The notes beneath the pieces were generated by a model. It searched no databases. It was given only the letters and a program-made list of their open reading frames with translations, and was not told the DNA's origin. Below are positions 12,960-26,400 of a stretch of 64,000 bases of DNA, piece after piece (the first letter of the stretch is position 1; each line of letters opens with the position of its first letter). The stretch lies in contig NC_068558.1 of the NCBI RefSeq assembly GCF_022201045.2, positions 50,881,501 to 50,945,500 of the forward strand, written 5' to 3'. The position numbers were made by a program, and so were the translations under genes. This DNA is from Citrus sinensis. Lineage: Eukaryota; Streptophyta; Magnoliopsida; Sapindales; Rutaceae.

Positions 12960-14345
12960 CATATAGCAAGAGAAAGAAAGAAAGCAAATAAGAGACATAA
13001 TGTGTGTAGAGAGAAATTTTATTCAATCTCTTGTTTGTTATTCACACTTCCAAGTGTATACAAATAAGGAGTAAAAATCTCCTTTTATGGTGATACAACC
13101 ATAAAGTAGTAAGTAATACATCATAATTATGAGAGACAACAATCCTTAAATTAAGGAGATAATGTGAGTTATAAGAGATGAAAAATTGCTTGTGAGGAGA
13201 TAAAAGAATGCTTTGATGAACATCCACATAAATTATAATTATTTCATAACAAATAATAATAATTTTTTAACACTAATAAAATTATTATTAATTAATTACT
13301 ATTGTTACTATTTTAACAATACTTATTTTGAATAATAATAATAATAATAATGAAAATAATTAATTTATATCATTTTAATAATCTGTAACAATTCATTTCG
13401 ATTCCAAATATAGCAGTACAATTCATTATGATTTCAACTAAAATAAATAATTTATATTTATTTTGTTTTAATTTATTTTAATTCAAACCCATTTCAATTA
13501 CCCATTGAAAAATAAACTATTAGAATATTAAATCTCATTATGCTCTATATATAGGCTTTTAGTGTCATGGTTTTTGTATCAAACGTCTACAACTAACTCA
13601 ATTGACAATAATCATGGTGGGTTTATTAATCAGTAATCGGAATGAGAAATAGGAATCAGAATAAACTGTTTGCTTTAACTGTGAGAATCAGAATTAGAAT
13701 GAGAAGTATTGTCATTGATGTGTTTATTTTATTTTAGAATCATAATGGATAGTTGCAAGTTACTAAACTGACCTCAATTTGTTATTGTTATAATAATAAT
13801 AATAAGAAGAAGAAAGAAGATAAGGATAAAATGAAAATTTCAAACTCTAAGTAGAGGTAATACAGTCACTTTAGATAATGAAAATCTCATTTTCACCTCC
13901 TCTCATGGGAACAATCATTCTCAATTTTATGTATAGTCCACCACTTTGATTCCTCTATCTCTTATTTAAATAAGTAAACTCATCATTTATTCATATTTCT
14001 TAATGTATATTTTTATTTCCAATAAATAAAGACGCCACAACAGTTTTTTTTTTTTTTTTAAATAAGAAAAAAAAATTGAAGGAATCGCTCGAATCAATTC
14101 ATAAGTCATAACGGGTCTATTTTCCTGTTTTCAAGAGTGACCTGCGACCACCGTTAAAATCCTTCAAAGAAAAACAAAAGAGCGGTATATGACGATGTCG
14201 TTTAGTAGCGACATATCAAAACTCTTTTAATTATCAAGAAAAGGTGCAGTTAATATTAACGGCGTAGTTTAGAAAGTAAAACAGAAACGGCTAAAGTAAA
14301 CGGCTTAATGACGGCGTCATTAGCGTTCAAGGACAATGGAATTCA

Positions 14346-14353
14346 TATAAATA
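14346..14353 (+). promoter_or_regulatory. Candidate TATA box of the cyclophilin gene
   Basis: TATAAATA lies 64 bases before the cyclophilin start codon, a fitting distance for a short 5' UTR. The call rests only on sequence and position. Confidence 0.45.
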
Positions 14354-14416
14354 ATAAATCCGCTCCCGGGTCTAGATTTTATAAATTCTGAGCTTTGGTT
14401 TGGCGTAGGCGGTAAG

Positions 14417-16289
14417 ATGGTGAGTTTTTTTTTTTTGGGGGGGATGATTTCATCAAGTAGCTCTTTTGCATCAAGAAAATAACTACATTTCTTAAATATT
14501 TTTGCTTTTCAGTCGGTAACTCTACACACTAATCTGGGTGATATTAAGTGCGAGATTGCTTGCGACGAAGTCCCTAAGACGGCTGAGGTTTGTCTTTGTC
14601 TCATTCTGTTTGTTTCAAATTTCAATGTTATAATCAAAGTAAAGATTGCGAAGAGAAGCGAATTTATTTCTCTTACAATTTTTGAATTCACTTAAACCTT
14701 AATTTCAATCGTGTTACTTGATTTTGTTTTACGTACATGCGCATAGCTCCAATTTTGTAGGGTTTAAAAGATTCCTTGTGACTTCAACAAACTTCCTGGA
14801 AATGACGTGCAAATCGATGCACCGTTTAGCTTCTAATTTATGTTTACAATTTGATTTTATCATTTTTTTTCCTTTGCCGAATACTATATCTCATAGCTTC
14901 AGTTAGGGCTCGCTGCTCTGGAAACAATTAAAAGTCCGCAATAAGTATGAAAATGCTGTGCCAACTAATCTTGTTTCAGCAGGTAACATGCTTGCTTATG
15001 ATTCTCGTATTAAAATCTTTTGCAGAATTTTTTGGCACTATGCGCGAGTGGTTACTACGATGGGACCATTTTTCACCGGAATATTAAAGGTTTTATGATT
15101 CAAGGTGGAGACCCAACAGGCACTGGAAAAGGCGGAACAAGCATATGGGGCAAGAAGTTCAATGATGAGATAAGGGAGTCCCTCAAGGTATAATCAATTG
15201 CTTGGTGCACTTTCTAGACTACATAAATTATGCTACAGTTTTTGCCTCTTTGGTTGGTCGTGAATTTATAGTTCATGAAACGACCTGCCCTGGATTGCGG
15301 AAGGATCATCCTTATATACAATTCACAACTTAAAACACGGCGGAAGCGTTAAAACTAATAAACTTTAGAATCTCTATATCTCTGTGTTCTCTGGCCAAAG
15401 ACAGATTGGCAATCTTTCCACTAGTGGACAAGCTAGGGTGCTTCGCATGTTCAAGTGTGAGGGAATAGAGCAGATTATTTGGGTGGTGGAGCCTAAGTCC
15501 TGTTGTTCTATTGGTTAGACTATAAAACTCATAGTTTAGTGTTTTGGATATTTGATCGTCATCTTCTTTCCTTCTTGCCACTTCTCCCTAGACTGTATTC
15601 ACAAGTATACTTATTGTCATAGCAAGGTTTATTTAGCAGCGTTATCATGATCTAGAGATATCAAGCTTCCGAAATTGGGCCCTGAGGATGCTTGTGAAGT
15701 TTGGTTTGTTTGATTTATTTGCTACATAATTTCACGATATCTAAAAAAAATAATAATAAAATAAATAAAAGATTGCATATCGTATGGCATCCTTTCGGCT
15801 GATGATATTTTACCAATGATCTTGTATATTTTTCCCGCCTTTTTGCAGCATAATGCTAGAGGGATACTGTCAATGGCCAATAGTGGCCCTAACACTAATG
15901 GAAGCCAATTCTTCATCTCTTATGCAAAGCAGCCTCATCTTAACGGATTGTACACTGTGTTTGGTAGAGTAATTCATGGGTTCGAAGTTCTTGACCTTAT
16001 GGAAAAGGTACGTTGTGATGGCATAATCACTATTTCTCTTAAAGAGCTGTGTTGTGATCCTATTTCGTGTGCAACTTGTTTACTTGATGCTGCTTGCAAC
16101 ACATCCACTTCCATGAAGTTTCATACTTGATGTGTGTTGTCACGTTTTAGTATTCTTTCCCTTGTTAGAGTTAGCATCACTGCCTATTTTTTTGGGTTTT
16201 TGCAGGCTCAAACTGGATCAGGGGACCGGCCACTTGCGGAGATAAGGATCAATCGAGTTACCATACATGCTAACCCACTTGCTGTCTAG
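14417..16289 (+). CDS. CYP18-1: Cyclophilin, PPIL3 / CYP18-1 type peptidyl-prolyl isomerase
   Basis: Five exons (14417-14419, 14513-14587, 15026-15187, 15849-16007, 16206-16289) give 160 residues, the normal size of this single-domain cyclophilin. Exon 1 contributes only the ATG, which is followed at once by a GTGAGT donor; every intron is phase 0. The protein begins [14 protein letters not shown] and carries [14 protein letters not shown] with the catalytic Arg, then NGSQFFIS. The loop LNGLYTVFG has Tyr where cyclophilin A has the active-site His, as in PPIL3. Cyclophilins catalyse proline cis-trans isomerisation. The PPIL3 branch is associated with the spliceosome in animals, and a nuclear or cytosolic role is inferred here. 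Intron 3 (15188-15848) contains an unrelated segment around 15250-15560 that may be a decayed transposon piece. Family assignment is very secure. Confidence 0.96.
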
Positions 16290-18117
16290 CTTTGTCTGAA
16301 AATTTCTTGTTGTATAACATTGTAAAGAGGCTTAGTGTGGAGTGGGAACAGTGACTTACGATTAAACTCCCAGTAGACTCTGTACATTTTTCTTTTCCCA
16401 GTTATGACTATGGGCTTGAAGGAAGAAGTAACCGCAGAATTTTATGTAGCATCAAATGGTGAGATTGACGATTGAGAAACGTTAGTAATTTAAATCTTGT
16501 TTTCATTCTTGTGGGTGTTGCTTGAGTAACGTGCTGTTGAGGTTAGTTGGTATCAAGCTTTTTGAATGTCATGGTTGATTTCCATCGAAGGGTTTTCATT
16601 CGCTGAATGTGTCCAGACTACCAGTCACAAGGGTTAGGGATTCAATTCTCTTTATTTATAGGGCTTTTTAATGTTCTCTTAGTTTTCTCTGAAGAGCTCT
16701 TTTAACAAGAGTCAAGTAATTCCTAAACTTGATGTAAGAATAAATGACTGAAGAAACAGCTAAATTTGTTCATATAAAAGATCTTTGTGTGGGTGCTATT
16801 TAGCTAAATAGGAAAATCTCGTGTTTGAAAATAAGAGAGCTCATAAAAATGTGGAAGGAATTGAGTTGCTGAATAAATAGAAAAAGGTAGAGGATTTTTC
16901 CCCCTAATTTCGTTTTGTTGTGCACCTTAGAGGTTATTTGATTAAACCTTCTTTTTCCTCGATAATCTAGCAGTGTAAAAGAGAAAAAGAAAACAAACAA
17001 TTCTTTCATAATTTTTTAGCATATGCAAATTAGACAATACGCATATTAAACTTTTAAAATCTAGAAGATGACCAAAAGGAAGAGAAAAATTGTCTAAAGC
17101 CTCAATTTTACTATAATTTGATGAATCTAGGGGTGGGCACAATTTACTTCATTTTATTTTTTGCCAAACGGAGCTGAACCAACTAAATTTCAGTAGAAAT
17201 ATGAACTGAACTGAAATTTCGGTTCATTTAATTTTTAACCTTTAAAATCTTGGTTTTCTCTGGTTATTGGATTTTCAGTTTCGGTTTTTTTTTTTTTTGT
17301 TTATTCACTTAAATTGTTTTTTTTTTTTTTTTGAGTCCATTCGGTGGCTCAGTTATTTTTCACACCTCAAATGCATCTATCACCACGCAAGAAAATTAAT
17401 TGCAAAATAAAGACTCAAGATTTAAATTGATGATTGAGAAAATAAAATTAAAGTTTTCGGTATAAATGTAGTAAATGGGTGTTAAGACTTAAGAGTAATA
17501 TATGTTTATTCAATTGAATAAGGTTATCGATTAGTAATAAATTTATTTAAGAGTAATATACAATTTCTTTTAAATGCTGGCTCACCCAAAATAAAATTAT
17601 TCCTTACTTAAGAAAAAAATGGTGAATAAAGAGAGGCTCAGCCATTGTCCATTAGAATGTTTTAAATTTATTTTTTTAATTCACAATGACATGCTTAAAA
17701 AGTCAAGATAGAAAATTTTACATCTTAAATAATGTATCACCCATAAATAATTATCATGATTTTGTTAATAATTGATTTTTTTAATAATAATCATTAATTT
17801 ATAAGTTAATTTCACTCCATTAATAAATAAATAAATAACATATGACCTGTTATATTATTTAAAATACAAATTTTCTGAGGCTAATTTTATAACAGAAACT
17901 AGACTGGAGAGTAGAAAGTAGAAAGAGTGGCACTTAAATGTTGACAGCCGACATTTTTCGTTTATGTTGACGCGCCACCAGCTGAGAGAACCAAAAGCGT
18001 CAAAAGCACGCTTAGTGTTTATTTAATTGACATAAAAACAGCGAGAGTATTTCACTGGTTATATGTTAGGGTTACAAATTCCGCGCCAATTCGTGTCCCT
18101 TGTCTCGGTAGAATTAA
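16290..18117. other. Intergenic region between cyclophilin and FHA genes
   Basis: The first few hundred bases are probably cyclophilin 3' UTR. The rest is AT-rich, with poly-T runs near 17290-17330. A segment at about 17130-17370 starts GGGGTGGGCA and ends TCACACCTC, loosely like a degenerate terminal inverted repeat element, but no target duplication is readable. No coding frame is supported. Confidence 0.5.
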
Positions 18118-21100
18118 ATGGACATCAAAGAGGACAGGCAAGAAAAAACTCCAACAGTTCCCAAATCAACACCAAGTCCAAGCCCTAAAGAGAAGGTGAA
18201 CGTAAATGCGTCTCAGTCGAGCTCATCGCACCCTCCTCACCAAAACCCTAATGCCACATCTCCAAAGAAGACCGTGGTCCCCAGTCATTTTGTCTTCTGG
18301 GTGGCCGGCACTTACGCTGCTCAGCCTCTTCAAAATTACGACCCCAAAGTCTGGGGCGTCCTTACCGCTATTTCTAACAACGCTCGCAAACGCCACCAGG
18401 TACCTACCTTACCATAAACCCTAATTCACCAATTTCCTTTTCTTCTCTTCATTATTTATTTTTAAATTCGCTCGATTTTTGGGCTTTCTTCGAAATCTGT
18501 ATTATTATTGTTATTTATTTCCCGTAATGCCAGGGCATAAATATTCTTTTGACTGCGGATGAACATTGCATTGGCCGATTGGTAGATGATGCACATTTCC
18601 AGATTGACTCAAATGCTGTCAGTGCAAACCATTGCAAGATATACAGGAAGAAGTTTGCTAGTGGAGATTTAGATCATTCTCCTAGCGGTTGCTCATCTGT
18701 GTGCTTGAAAGATACGAGGTTGTGTATTGCTTAGAAAGCTCTGTAATTTATTGCTTTTAAAAGATGTGTACTGATTGTATTTGTGCAGCACAAATGGGAC
18801 TTATGTCAACTGTGAGAGGTTCAAGAAGAATAGCTCTGAAGTCAATATCGATCATGGTGATATTATATCATTTGCAGCTCCTCCTCAGCATGGTAATTTA
18901 GTAAAGGTTTTTCCTTGTTACTGATGAAGACAAATTGATTTTTTTTTTCCTGCTGCTTCAACAGAGCACAGTCAATAATCATTCTCCTAGACTTTCATTT
19001 TTAAGAAATCTGTTTATTCTGATGTCAATTTTATAATATTACTGATGATACCTCTTATGATTGAATTTTACAGCATCTTCATAACTATTCTTTTCTCTTT
19101 TTTTGGTCTTGAAACCAAAAATAAAAAAGAATGGGTAAATGATGGTTTTGTTTCAAATCTGGGCATTATAATGCTCTAGGTTTTTCACACGAGCATCCTT
19201 CTGCCAATTTACTATAACTGTCTAGCTTGAAAATTTTTGACTCAGAGTGGATGGTTGTAAAGGTTATCGTGATTGTACAAAGAATAGGACACATTGCAAA
19301 AATTTATTTATCTTTCTGTTACTTTTAACAGACCTTGCATTTGCATTTGTATTTCGCGATGTTTCGAGGTCTACTCCTACAATGGAAGGTGCTGCTGCAA
19401 AGAGAAAAGCAGGTATATTCATTTACTTTAATGTTTCATTGAACTTTTTCATGTCATAATTGCCATTCCTTAGTATTCTTCATTAGTTGACCAAGTTTCA
19501 TCTGAATTTGAATGATTAGTACATTGTATGAAGTTCTTAAATCTTAAAGACACAAAATTTTTTATTTCAGTATACGTAAAACATTTTACTTAGCTCATAA
19601 CATTAGTGCTATGCAACTCAATTGCTTTCTTGTCTGTGGATTACACTGTCAGCTCAGCAATGCATCAATTGCATTGTTTATGAAGATTAGACCTCTGAAT
19701 AAACATTAGCCAAAATCTCTATATGCTGTAGTATTGATGGTGATTATGCTCTTGGCTATTACATGATTTGTTATGCCTTTTCCTATACCTATTGCTCTTT
19801 TCATTAAAATGTGCAATCAGGTCCTCCTTGGGGTTAAATGCTTCTCCTTGCTTCCAATTTTCAGACTTATAGATAAATTGATGAACTTTTTCTGTGTTCT
19901 ACACAGAGGAGTATGTTTCTGATAACAAGAGACTTAAAGGTATTGGCATATGCTCTCCTGACGGTCCTCTATCTCTTGATGATTTTCGAAGTCTTCAGCG
20001 GTCAAACACGGTATATTATGAGTTCATTACTCTAGTGATTGAGACATCGAAGAGTATCTATTACAAGCTTTCTGACCATTTTCACATTTTAAATGCTGTC
20101 ACCCGCAGGAATTAAGGAAGCAATTGGAAAGTCAGGTCCTGGAAATTGATAAATTGCGAAATGAGAATCGTGTAGTTGTTGAGCGTCATGAAAAAGTAAT
20201 CATGTGGTGAATTATGATGTCGATTTTCCTTTTCTTTGACCTTGCATATGTCTGAGTACAATCATCCAACTCTTGATTACTGTTTGAAAATTATGAAAAA
20301 GCTTAGTTGGTTCTTATATATCAAATAAACAGTGCAAGTTAAGTTTCCTTTTGTAAGCTGTTTGCATTTTTCATCTACTTACTTCAAAGCGTGAGAAGAA
20401 GATTAGCTATACTAACAATTGGGAGTAGGCTAAGGTGACTTAAAATGGTACCTTGTTTCATTCTGCTGTTTCCGCCTACAGCGCTATTAGCAATCTGTTA
20501 TGTACCAAATTGATCTAGTTTAAGCATGAGTGGAAGTTTGTTATGATGTGCTGATGAAGCAACATCCGACTGTTCTCATACATTACAGTTCTTTTGGTTG
20601 TTCGATGTGCTTCTTTCAATTATATTTTGCTTAAAACTCCAATAAATTATGTAGTGATTGCTAGATCTGAAGGGACCTCTGTTTTCTGGTGAATTGAATT
20701 TATGCTAATCACTCGTTCTTTGTTTTCACCTACTAAATATTAGTATTTCTGATCACTCAGCCTTGACTTTTAATTGATCTGCAGGAAATGAAAGAGATGA
20801 AAGAATCAGTTTCAATATCATATCTTCATCAACTGAAAGTGCTACGCGACATGTTGGATGCTAAACAGAAAGAGCTTGCTGAGATCAGTAGAATATCAGC
20901 TGAACAAAAACATGAAATGGAAGACCTTAATGATAGACTTAGTGCTTCCATGCAGTCATGTACAGAAGCAAATGAAATAATGAAGAGGTAAAAGATGTAT
21001 GATGACTATTCACATGCTCCTATTAAATTCTTTGATTATAACTAAAATAGAAAATTTTGATGAAGCGGTCATTTGTTTCACCCATTTCTATGAACTTCAT

Positions 21101-24100
21101 GAATCTTGGGTCTCAAACTTGCTTTTTGTTATAAAGTTCCAAGAGCAAAGAAAGGATGTAGAAACATTTACTGGATGACTGAAAGTTTTCTACAGTATTT
21201 CTAGAAGATGATGCATAATCTTTTACAGGTGTTTGAATGCTAATTGTTTGTTGGTTTTGTCAAAGGCCTCCTTATAAAAGCAAAAGGGAACTCTTAACGA
21301 GATTCATCAGGACAAAAGAGATGACTATCTCTGTGGAAATGGTTTTTATCGTTTCCGTGGGCATGGCAAAGTTGTATTCGGAATTAGTGTTTTCTGTGCT
21401 TAACATAATTCTCTTTGATCAATGCATTAGCTAATTGGAGTACCCCAGATTTGTTTACATCATTGCTAGCACTCTTTAAGGTTTTTTGGTTTCTTTCAGT
21501 TCAATGGTGTAATGCTTCTAGTTGTGCACATTTCAGTATGCCATTTAGTTTTTTGTTTTAGAGACGGCGGCTAATGACTCAACTTTGAGAGGGGATTTAA
21601 TGTGCTTATGAGAATGATAAGGTAATAATAGTTGATTTTCTTTCTTTTAGTCAGAAGGTGACTATAGATGAACTCAAGACACAATTAGATGAAGAGCGAA
21701 ACCTGAGAAGAGTAGATCGAGAGAATGCTGAAGCAGACTTGAAAGCAGCAGTGCAGAAATCCCAGTTAGAAACTCAAGAGAAATTAAAACGATTGTCAGA
21801 TGCTGCTTCAAGAAGAGAACTAGAGCAGCAAGAAGTAATTAACAAGCTTCAGGTGAGAAACATCTAGGTCCTTGTTGGTTTATGCATGTTCCATATTCAT
21901 GATTATTTTCAAAAGATTTAAATAAAAATGTGAATAATTGTGCATTTGAAACCAGATAGCAGAGAAACAGAGCTCTTTGCAAGTGGAAAGTTTGAAGCTC
22001 AAATTGGTACTATTCTCATCCCAATTTCATATCTGGGTGATATCGCTTCCCTGCCTTACCACCCGTTCTCCCCCCACCCCACCCCACACCACACACACAC
22101 ACAAATAAAAATCTATAGGTCTGTCTCTCACTTTTGTTTTATGCTGTAGGATGAGACTAGGGAAAGGTTGGTCACCTCTGATAATAAAGTTCGGCTGCTG
22201 GAAACTCAAGTTTGTAAAGAACAAAATGTCTCAGCAAGTTGGAAAAAAGTAATTATGTCTCTTACTGCCAACTTGGATATATTCAAATATGTATTTCTGT
22301 ATCTATTTTGGTAGTACGATTTAACCATTATGCCAGGGGATTATTTCCCAACTCTTATTTTGCACTGTTTGTTGGAGCAGAGAGTTGAAGAACTTGAGAA
22401 TGAAATTAAAAAGCTGAGGGAAGAGCTCGAGAGTGAAAAGGTATAAAAGCAGCAAGTTTTTTACAAAACCATACGTCGTTTAACATCGATATGTGGGTTT
22501 AGATTTCCTTTATATGATGTCCTCTTTATCCTCAGCCTTCCATTTTATCATTATTAATAATGTTGCTGGTTCCTATGGAATTCTTTGCATATAAAGATTC
22601 ATATCTTTGTTGATCATGCATGTGGCATTTGAAGGCATGAATTGTACAAGTATCTTATATAGAGACCCTATGTCCCTCCCCCTTTATACAGAAAAAAGGA
22701 AAAATGAGATGTGCTGTCCTTTTTTTCAGTTCTTTATTGATAATTTAGTGGGTTATTGTGAATCTCTATTCTACCAATTTGAAACTTTATTTTGCAACTC
22801 AATTGAGTTGTATTTTTGAGCTGAGATTTCTCTTGCTGTCGGTAGCAGGCAGCCCGTGAAGTAGCATGGGCTAAAGTTTCTGGCCTTGAACTTGATATAC
22901 TTGCTGCGACGCGAGATCTTGATTTTGAGAGACGGAGGCTAAAAGCCGCCAGGGAAAGAATTATGCTACGGTAAGGATATTGAGGCCTTGGTGTAATGAG
23001 ATTTTGGTATAAATGTGTTCACCATTCTAAAATTGTGATATTTGCCAATTCTTTGCATTTAGCATGTGATTTTGTGATAATGATTCATTGCAAAAATTGC
23101 TAATTATTCCTGAAATATTCATAAACTTTCCCGGAATATTCATAAACTTTCTGAATTGCGTATATGATTTGCGAAATATTCATAAACTTTCCCGGAATAT
23201 TAGTCCATGTTTACTATTAGGATTTCATTGTGCATCAGTTTGAAGGCTAATGTTTGCATTTTCAGTCTCTTGTGTAAAATAGGCCAAAAAACTGAACAGG
23301 GATTCAAGTAAATAGGATGCTCTCTGATGACATCAGTCTCTTTTAAGACATATTTTACATTATAGAGGACCCCTGTGCTTTAGAGTGCATTTCTTAATAC
23401 TTTTCGTTTTCACTTCTAAGTACTTTTCGTTTGAACTTTGCACTTCTGAGTATATTCAAGTCACTTTGGCTTTCCTTCTCTTAATTTGTGTTGGATCTTG
23501 AATGTTTGATATTTTTCTCATTTTACATATTTGAAAAACTTGTGTAGGAGATGCTGTGGTCACTTTGTTTTCTATTCAAATGGTTGTGGTTTTCGATTCT
23601 CTTCATTTGTTTTCTTTCGCTTGGAAATGTTGATATTCAGGACATGCAGAATTGCTGAGTTTTCCATTTTACATTGAAATTGAGTGATGGTTTAATCCCT
23701 GTGAATGTGTGGATGGCATCCAGGGAAACACAGTTACGAGCATTTTATTCCACGACTGAGGAGATCTCGGTATTGTTTGCAAGACAGCAGGAACAACTAA
23801 AGGCAATGCAGAAGACACTGGAAGATGAGGAAAATTATGAGAATACGTCAGTTGATATCGACCTCTGTGTACCTGACGGTGAAAATAGCAGAACTATAGT
23901 TGGAGAAAAACTGCCAAATGGGCATCACAGCAACAGTGCTGCCAAGGCTGACTCCAGTGGTGAAGCCAGTACTACTGAGAAGCACGACTGTGATATCAGA
24001 AGTCAGGAAGAAGGTCAAAATACCCAAGAGGCAGAATTTACTAGTGGTGATCGTACTTGTAAAGGTGGCTTTGGTTCTGACATAGATGGTGTTGGCACAG

Positions 24101-24831
24101 GGCCTATTTTGGAGGGAGACCCCATTGGAACTGAGCAAGTTCATGAAACTGAAAGCCCTGGGATTGATGGTGAGCAGAATATTGATTTGAACAAACCTGA
24201 AACTTTAGCTGGTGAGACTATGCAGCTTGAGGATGAAGCCCATGGGCATGAAATTGATGAGCAGATTCCCCCAACTTGTCAGGAAACTGTTAATCACTCA
24301 CAATTGAATAATCCTCTGAGTCAAAAAACCATGGAGGACACAATCAGGACAGCAGACCTTTTAGCTTCTGAAGTTGCTGGGAGCTGGGCTTGCAGTACTG
24401 CTCCTTCTGTCCATGGAGAGAATGAATCTCCTAGAAGTAGAGATAACAATGAGGAAGGCCCCCTGGGTCCGCATGATTTCAGTGCACAGGCGGCCGAGAG
24501 TCAAAATTTGCCATCTTCAAAAGCTGCTCCCACCAAATGGAGTCATGATCGTCAGGCATTGTGTGAGATGATTGGAATTGTAACTCCTGAATTAAAAGTG
24601 CAGTTTGGTGGCGCTGTGGATAATGACCTTCATCAAGGGACAGGAAAATCAGGTTCCATTTCCAGCTCTGACACTGAGTGCTGTGGTGATAGTGATGATA
24701 ATGATGGAGCAGATACTAAATGTTCAGGTGCAGATAATGATGGTAGTAACCCAGCTGATGAGGATCAAAATAACAAAGACGACGCAATGGATGAAGATGA
24801 TGAAGCTACCCAGGAAGATTCTGTAGGATAG
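18118..24831 (+). CDS. FHA-domain protein with long coiled coil and acidic tail
   Basis: Thirteen exons join in frame to 895 residues: 18118-18399, 18534-18718, 18789-18892, 19332-19412, 19907-20010, 20109-20195, 20785-20987, 21651-21852, 21956-22006, 22150-22248, 22381-22440, 22849-22970 and 23724-24831. After a Ser/Pro-rich start, an FHA phosphothreonine-binding domain spans about 65-190. It shows the Gly-Arg pair (G108-R109), S-A-N-H (124-127) and STNGTYVN (156 onward), the residues that contact phosphopeptide. A coiled coil rich in Glu, Lys and Leu follows over exons 6-13. The last exon encodes a low-complexity acidic C-terminus with a conserved-looking island (RQALCEMIGIVTPELKVQFG). FHA proteins read Ser/Thr phosphorylation, usually in nuclear signalling. 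I recognise this as the kind encoded at Arabidopsis At2g45460, whose exact role I do not know. Confidence 0.9.
23112..23201. repeat. Three short repeats in an FHA-gene intron
   Basis: Three copies of a unit of about 22 bases (GAAATATTCATAAACTTTC) lie in the last intron (22971-23723), two adjacent and one about 20 bases further on. They are well away from the splice sites. Confidence 0.75.
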
Positions 24832-25848
24832 CAGCCATGTTGATTAGGTATGGCAGTCGTAAATACTCAACGTCAATGAGCTCGTTCCGCTTTCGGGGGC
24901 TCGCTTTGTCCTATATATATATATTTTGGCTATTTAGTCTGTATGTAAATTATTAAACTAATTAAGCCTGCATATGTTTTTTTTTTCTTGTATTGCCTGT
25001 CTTCACTAAAGACAATTTTAGCTGACACCTGTGCAAGCCTGAACGGTACTGCATTTGATGTTCAACTAAATGAACATTTTGCGCCGAGGCGCTGTGGTGT
25101 TTAAATAACATATACTACGTATACTTCTGAAATGTGCAAAGATTAATTGCTAAGTCAGATGGGAAAAACATGCAATCGGGTATAGCTTTGCATAATGTTA
25201 CGGCCTCTTTTTTAATCAATAATTATAAGTAATAATTAATAAACTCTCCAAGACTCGTTATACGTTTTAGGTGTCATGATTTCCATACAGCAGCAGCTAG
25301 GTTGGAGTATCTCAGGCATACAGCAGCTGCCTTCTTCACCGTCGGATGCGTGTGAGAAGAATCCAAAACGGTAACCAAAATAGTGAGACACGTGCGATGA
25401 GTCCAATTTTCCTGATGATAAGCCCGTTTAGATATTGGAAGCCACATTCCCGTTGTTGCTAATAATCTATGTTAAATATGCTCGATAATGCAACACGTAA
25501 AATCGTAGAAATGATGAAGCAGCATAAATTCGTAAACGAGACTTGTTACCAGGAAAAAGACAAAAGTTGAACAGGGTTGATTATGTGGGATACATTTGGA
25601 AACTGCAAAGTCAAGAGCATTAGTAAGGAATCCTCAAAGGTGAGCAATACGAGGACTGAGCCCAGAGTATCGATCGTTTGATAGCCTTGTGTGTTGATAG
25701 TAAATTTCTGTAAGGAAAAAAAGGAAATTTTGAGTGCGGCTTAAGTGACTAGTGATGGTGTTGACGAGCATGTACAGCTGCCATGTAAGCAATGTTACAA
25801 GGGCACAGCAAGAACATGATACTGCTACTGCTAGGACAAGAAGAATGT
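24832..25848. other. Intergenic region downstream of the FHA gene
   Basis: This contains the presumed 3' UTR of the FHA gene, with TA-rich and poly-T stretches around 24915-24990. Beyond that is unremarkable single-copy-looking sequence leading up to the Pack-MULE target site. No gene or repeat is seen. Confidence 0.5.
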
Positions 25849-25987
25849 TTAAAGAAGGGAAAATGCTACTTTCCCCGGGTCAAACCCCGGGTCAAATCCC
25901 GAATTATTTCAAAACGGCGTCGTTTTGGTTTTTTTTTTTTTTACTTGCATGAAACGTAGTCGTTTGAGCTAGTAAAAACAAAACAAA

Positions 25988-26257
25988 CTAAGGCAGAAAA
26001 AATTCAAGTGCTTCTCTGCCCCTTTCGTTATGACAAAATTTCAAAATCATAGAGTTGCAAATAATCACATCCAATGAAGATGACTCCTTGAAAACCCGTA
26101 TTGCATACTCAAGACAACAGCATTTAGTGTACACCTCAACTAAAGCTCCTCTGCATACAACATTTATCTTGTAACAATTTCTAATCATGAAACAATGAAT
26201 TTGTTTGCCTTGCTCAAGAGAAGAAATGTTTGCACATGCTGCCAAAAAGAGTTTCAA
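25988..26257 (-). pseudogene. PPR (pentatricopeptide repeat) gene fragment captured by the Pack-MULE
   Basis: About 90 residues read continuously on the minus strand and look like PLS-class PPR protein: FLAACANISSLEQGKQIH, then ALVEVYTKCCCLEYAIRVF and GREALEFF. There is no proper start codon in the frame, the upstream sequence is frame-disrupted, and the fragment stops where the left inverted repeat begins. Intact PPR proteins bind organellar RNA; this piece covers only two to three repeats and cannot be a working protein. The donor gene is not in the window. Confidence 0.82.
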
Positions 26258-26400
26258 ATGTAAATTTACAAGGTCTTGTCTCTCATTGCATCTCTGAGAA
26301 AGATGTCATAGCTTCTTCACTCTGAACACGACGAGCATAGCCAGTCAACACAGCATTCCAAGAAACCTTGTCCCGCCGTTGAGTGAACGCTGTATTTTTT

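Larger units (their letters stand above)
11302..14416. other. Repeat-rich intergenic region with degenerate MITE-like sequences
   Basis: This stretch separates the VMS1 stop from the cyclophilin gene and contains no coding frame I can support. It holds a 48-bp tandem duplication (11808-11903), a trinucleotide repeat near 12.9 kb and AT-rich filler. Three segments begin with related termini of the form GGTG-TTTACTT or GGTGGGTTTATT (about 11907, 12634 and 13613). The last ends near 13983 with an imperfect inverted copy (AGTAAACTCATC). They look like old hAT-type MITEs without a readable target duplication. Confidence 0.45.

Noticed and set aside
12634..13612. Transposon insertion flanked by ATAATCAT direct repeats
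   Set aside because: The inner ends are not inverted repeats of each other, so the shared ATAATCATGGTG more likely reflects two copies of one element start.
15250..15560. Segment in cyclophilin intron 3 with GCGGAAGGATCAT, resembling the rDNA 18S/ITS1 junction or a retrotransposon LTR
   Set aside because: The match is limited to about a dozen bases with no flanking rRNA sequence, and no LTR ends or target duplication could be read.
17130..17370. Possible terminal inverted repeat element (GGGGTGGGCA ... TCACACCTC)
   Set aside because: End similarity is short and there is no target duplication.
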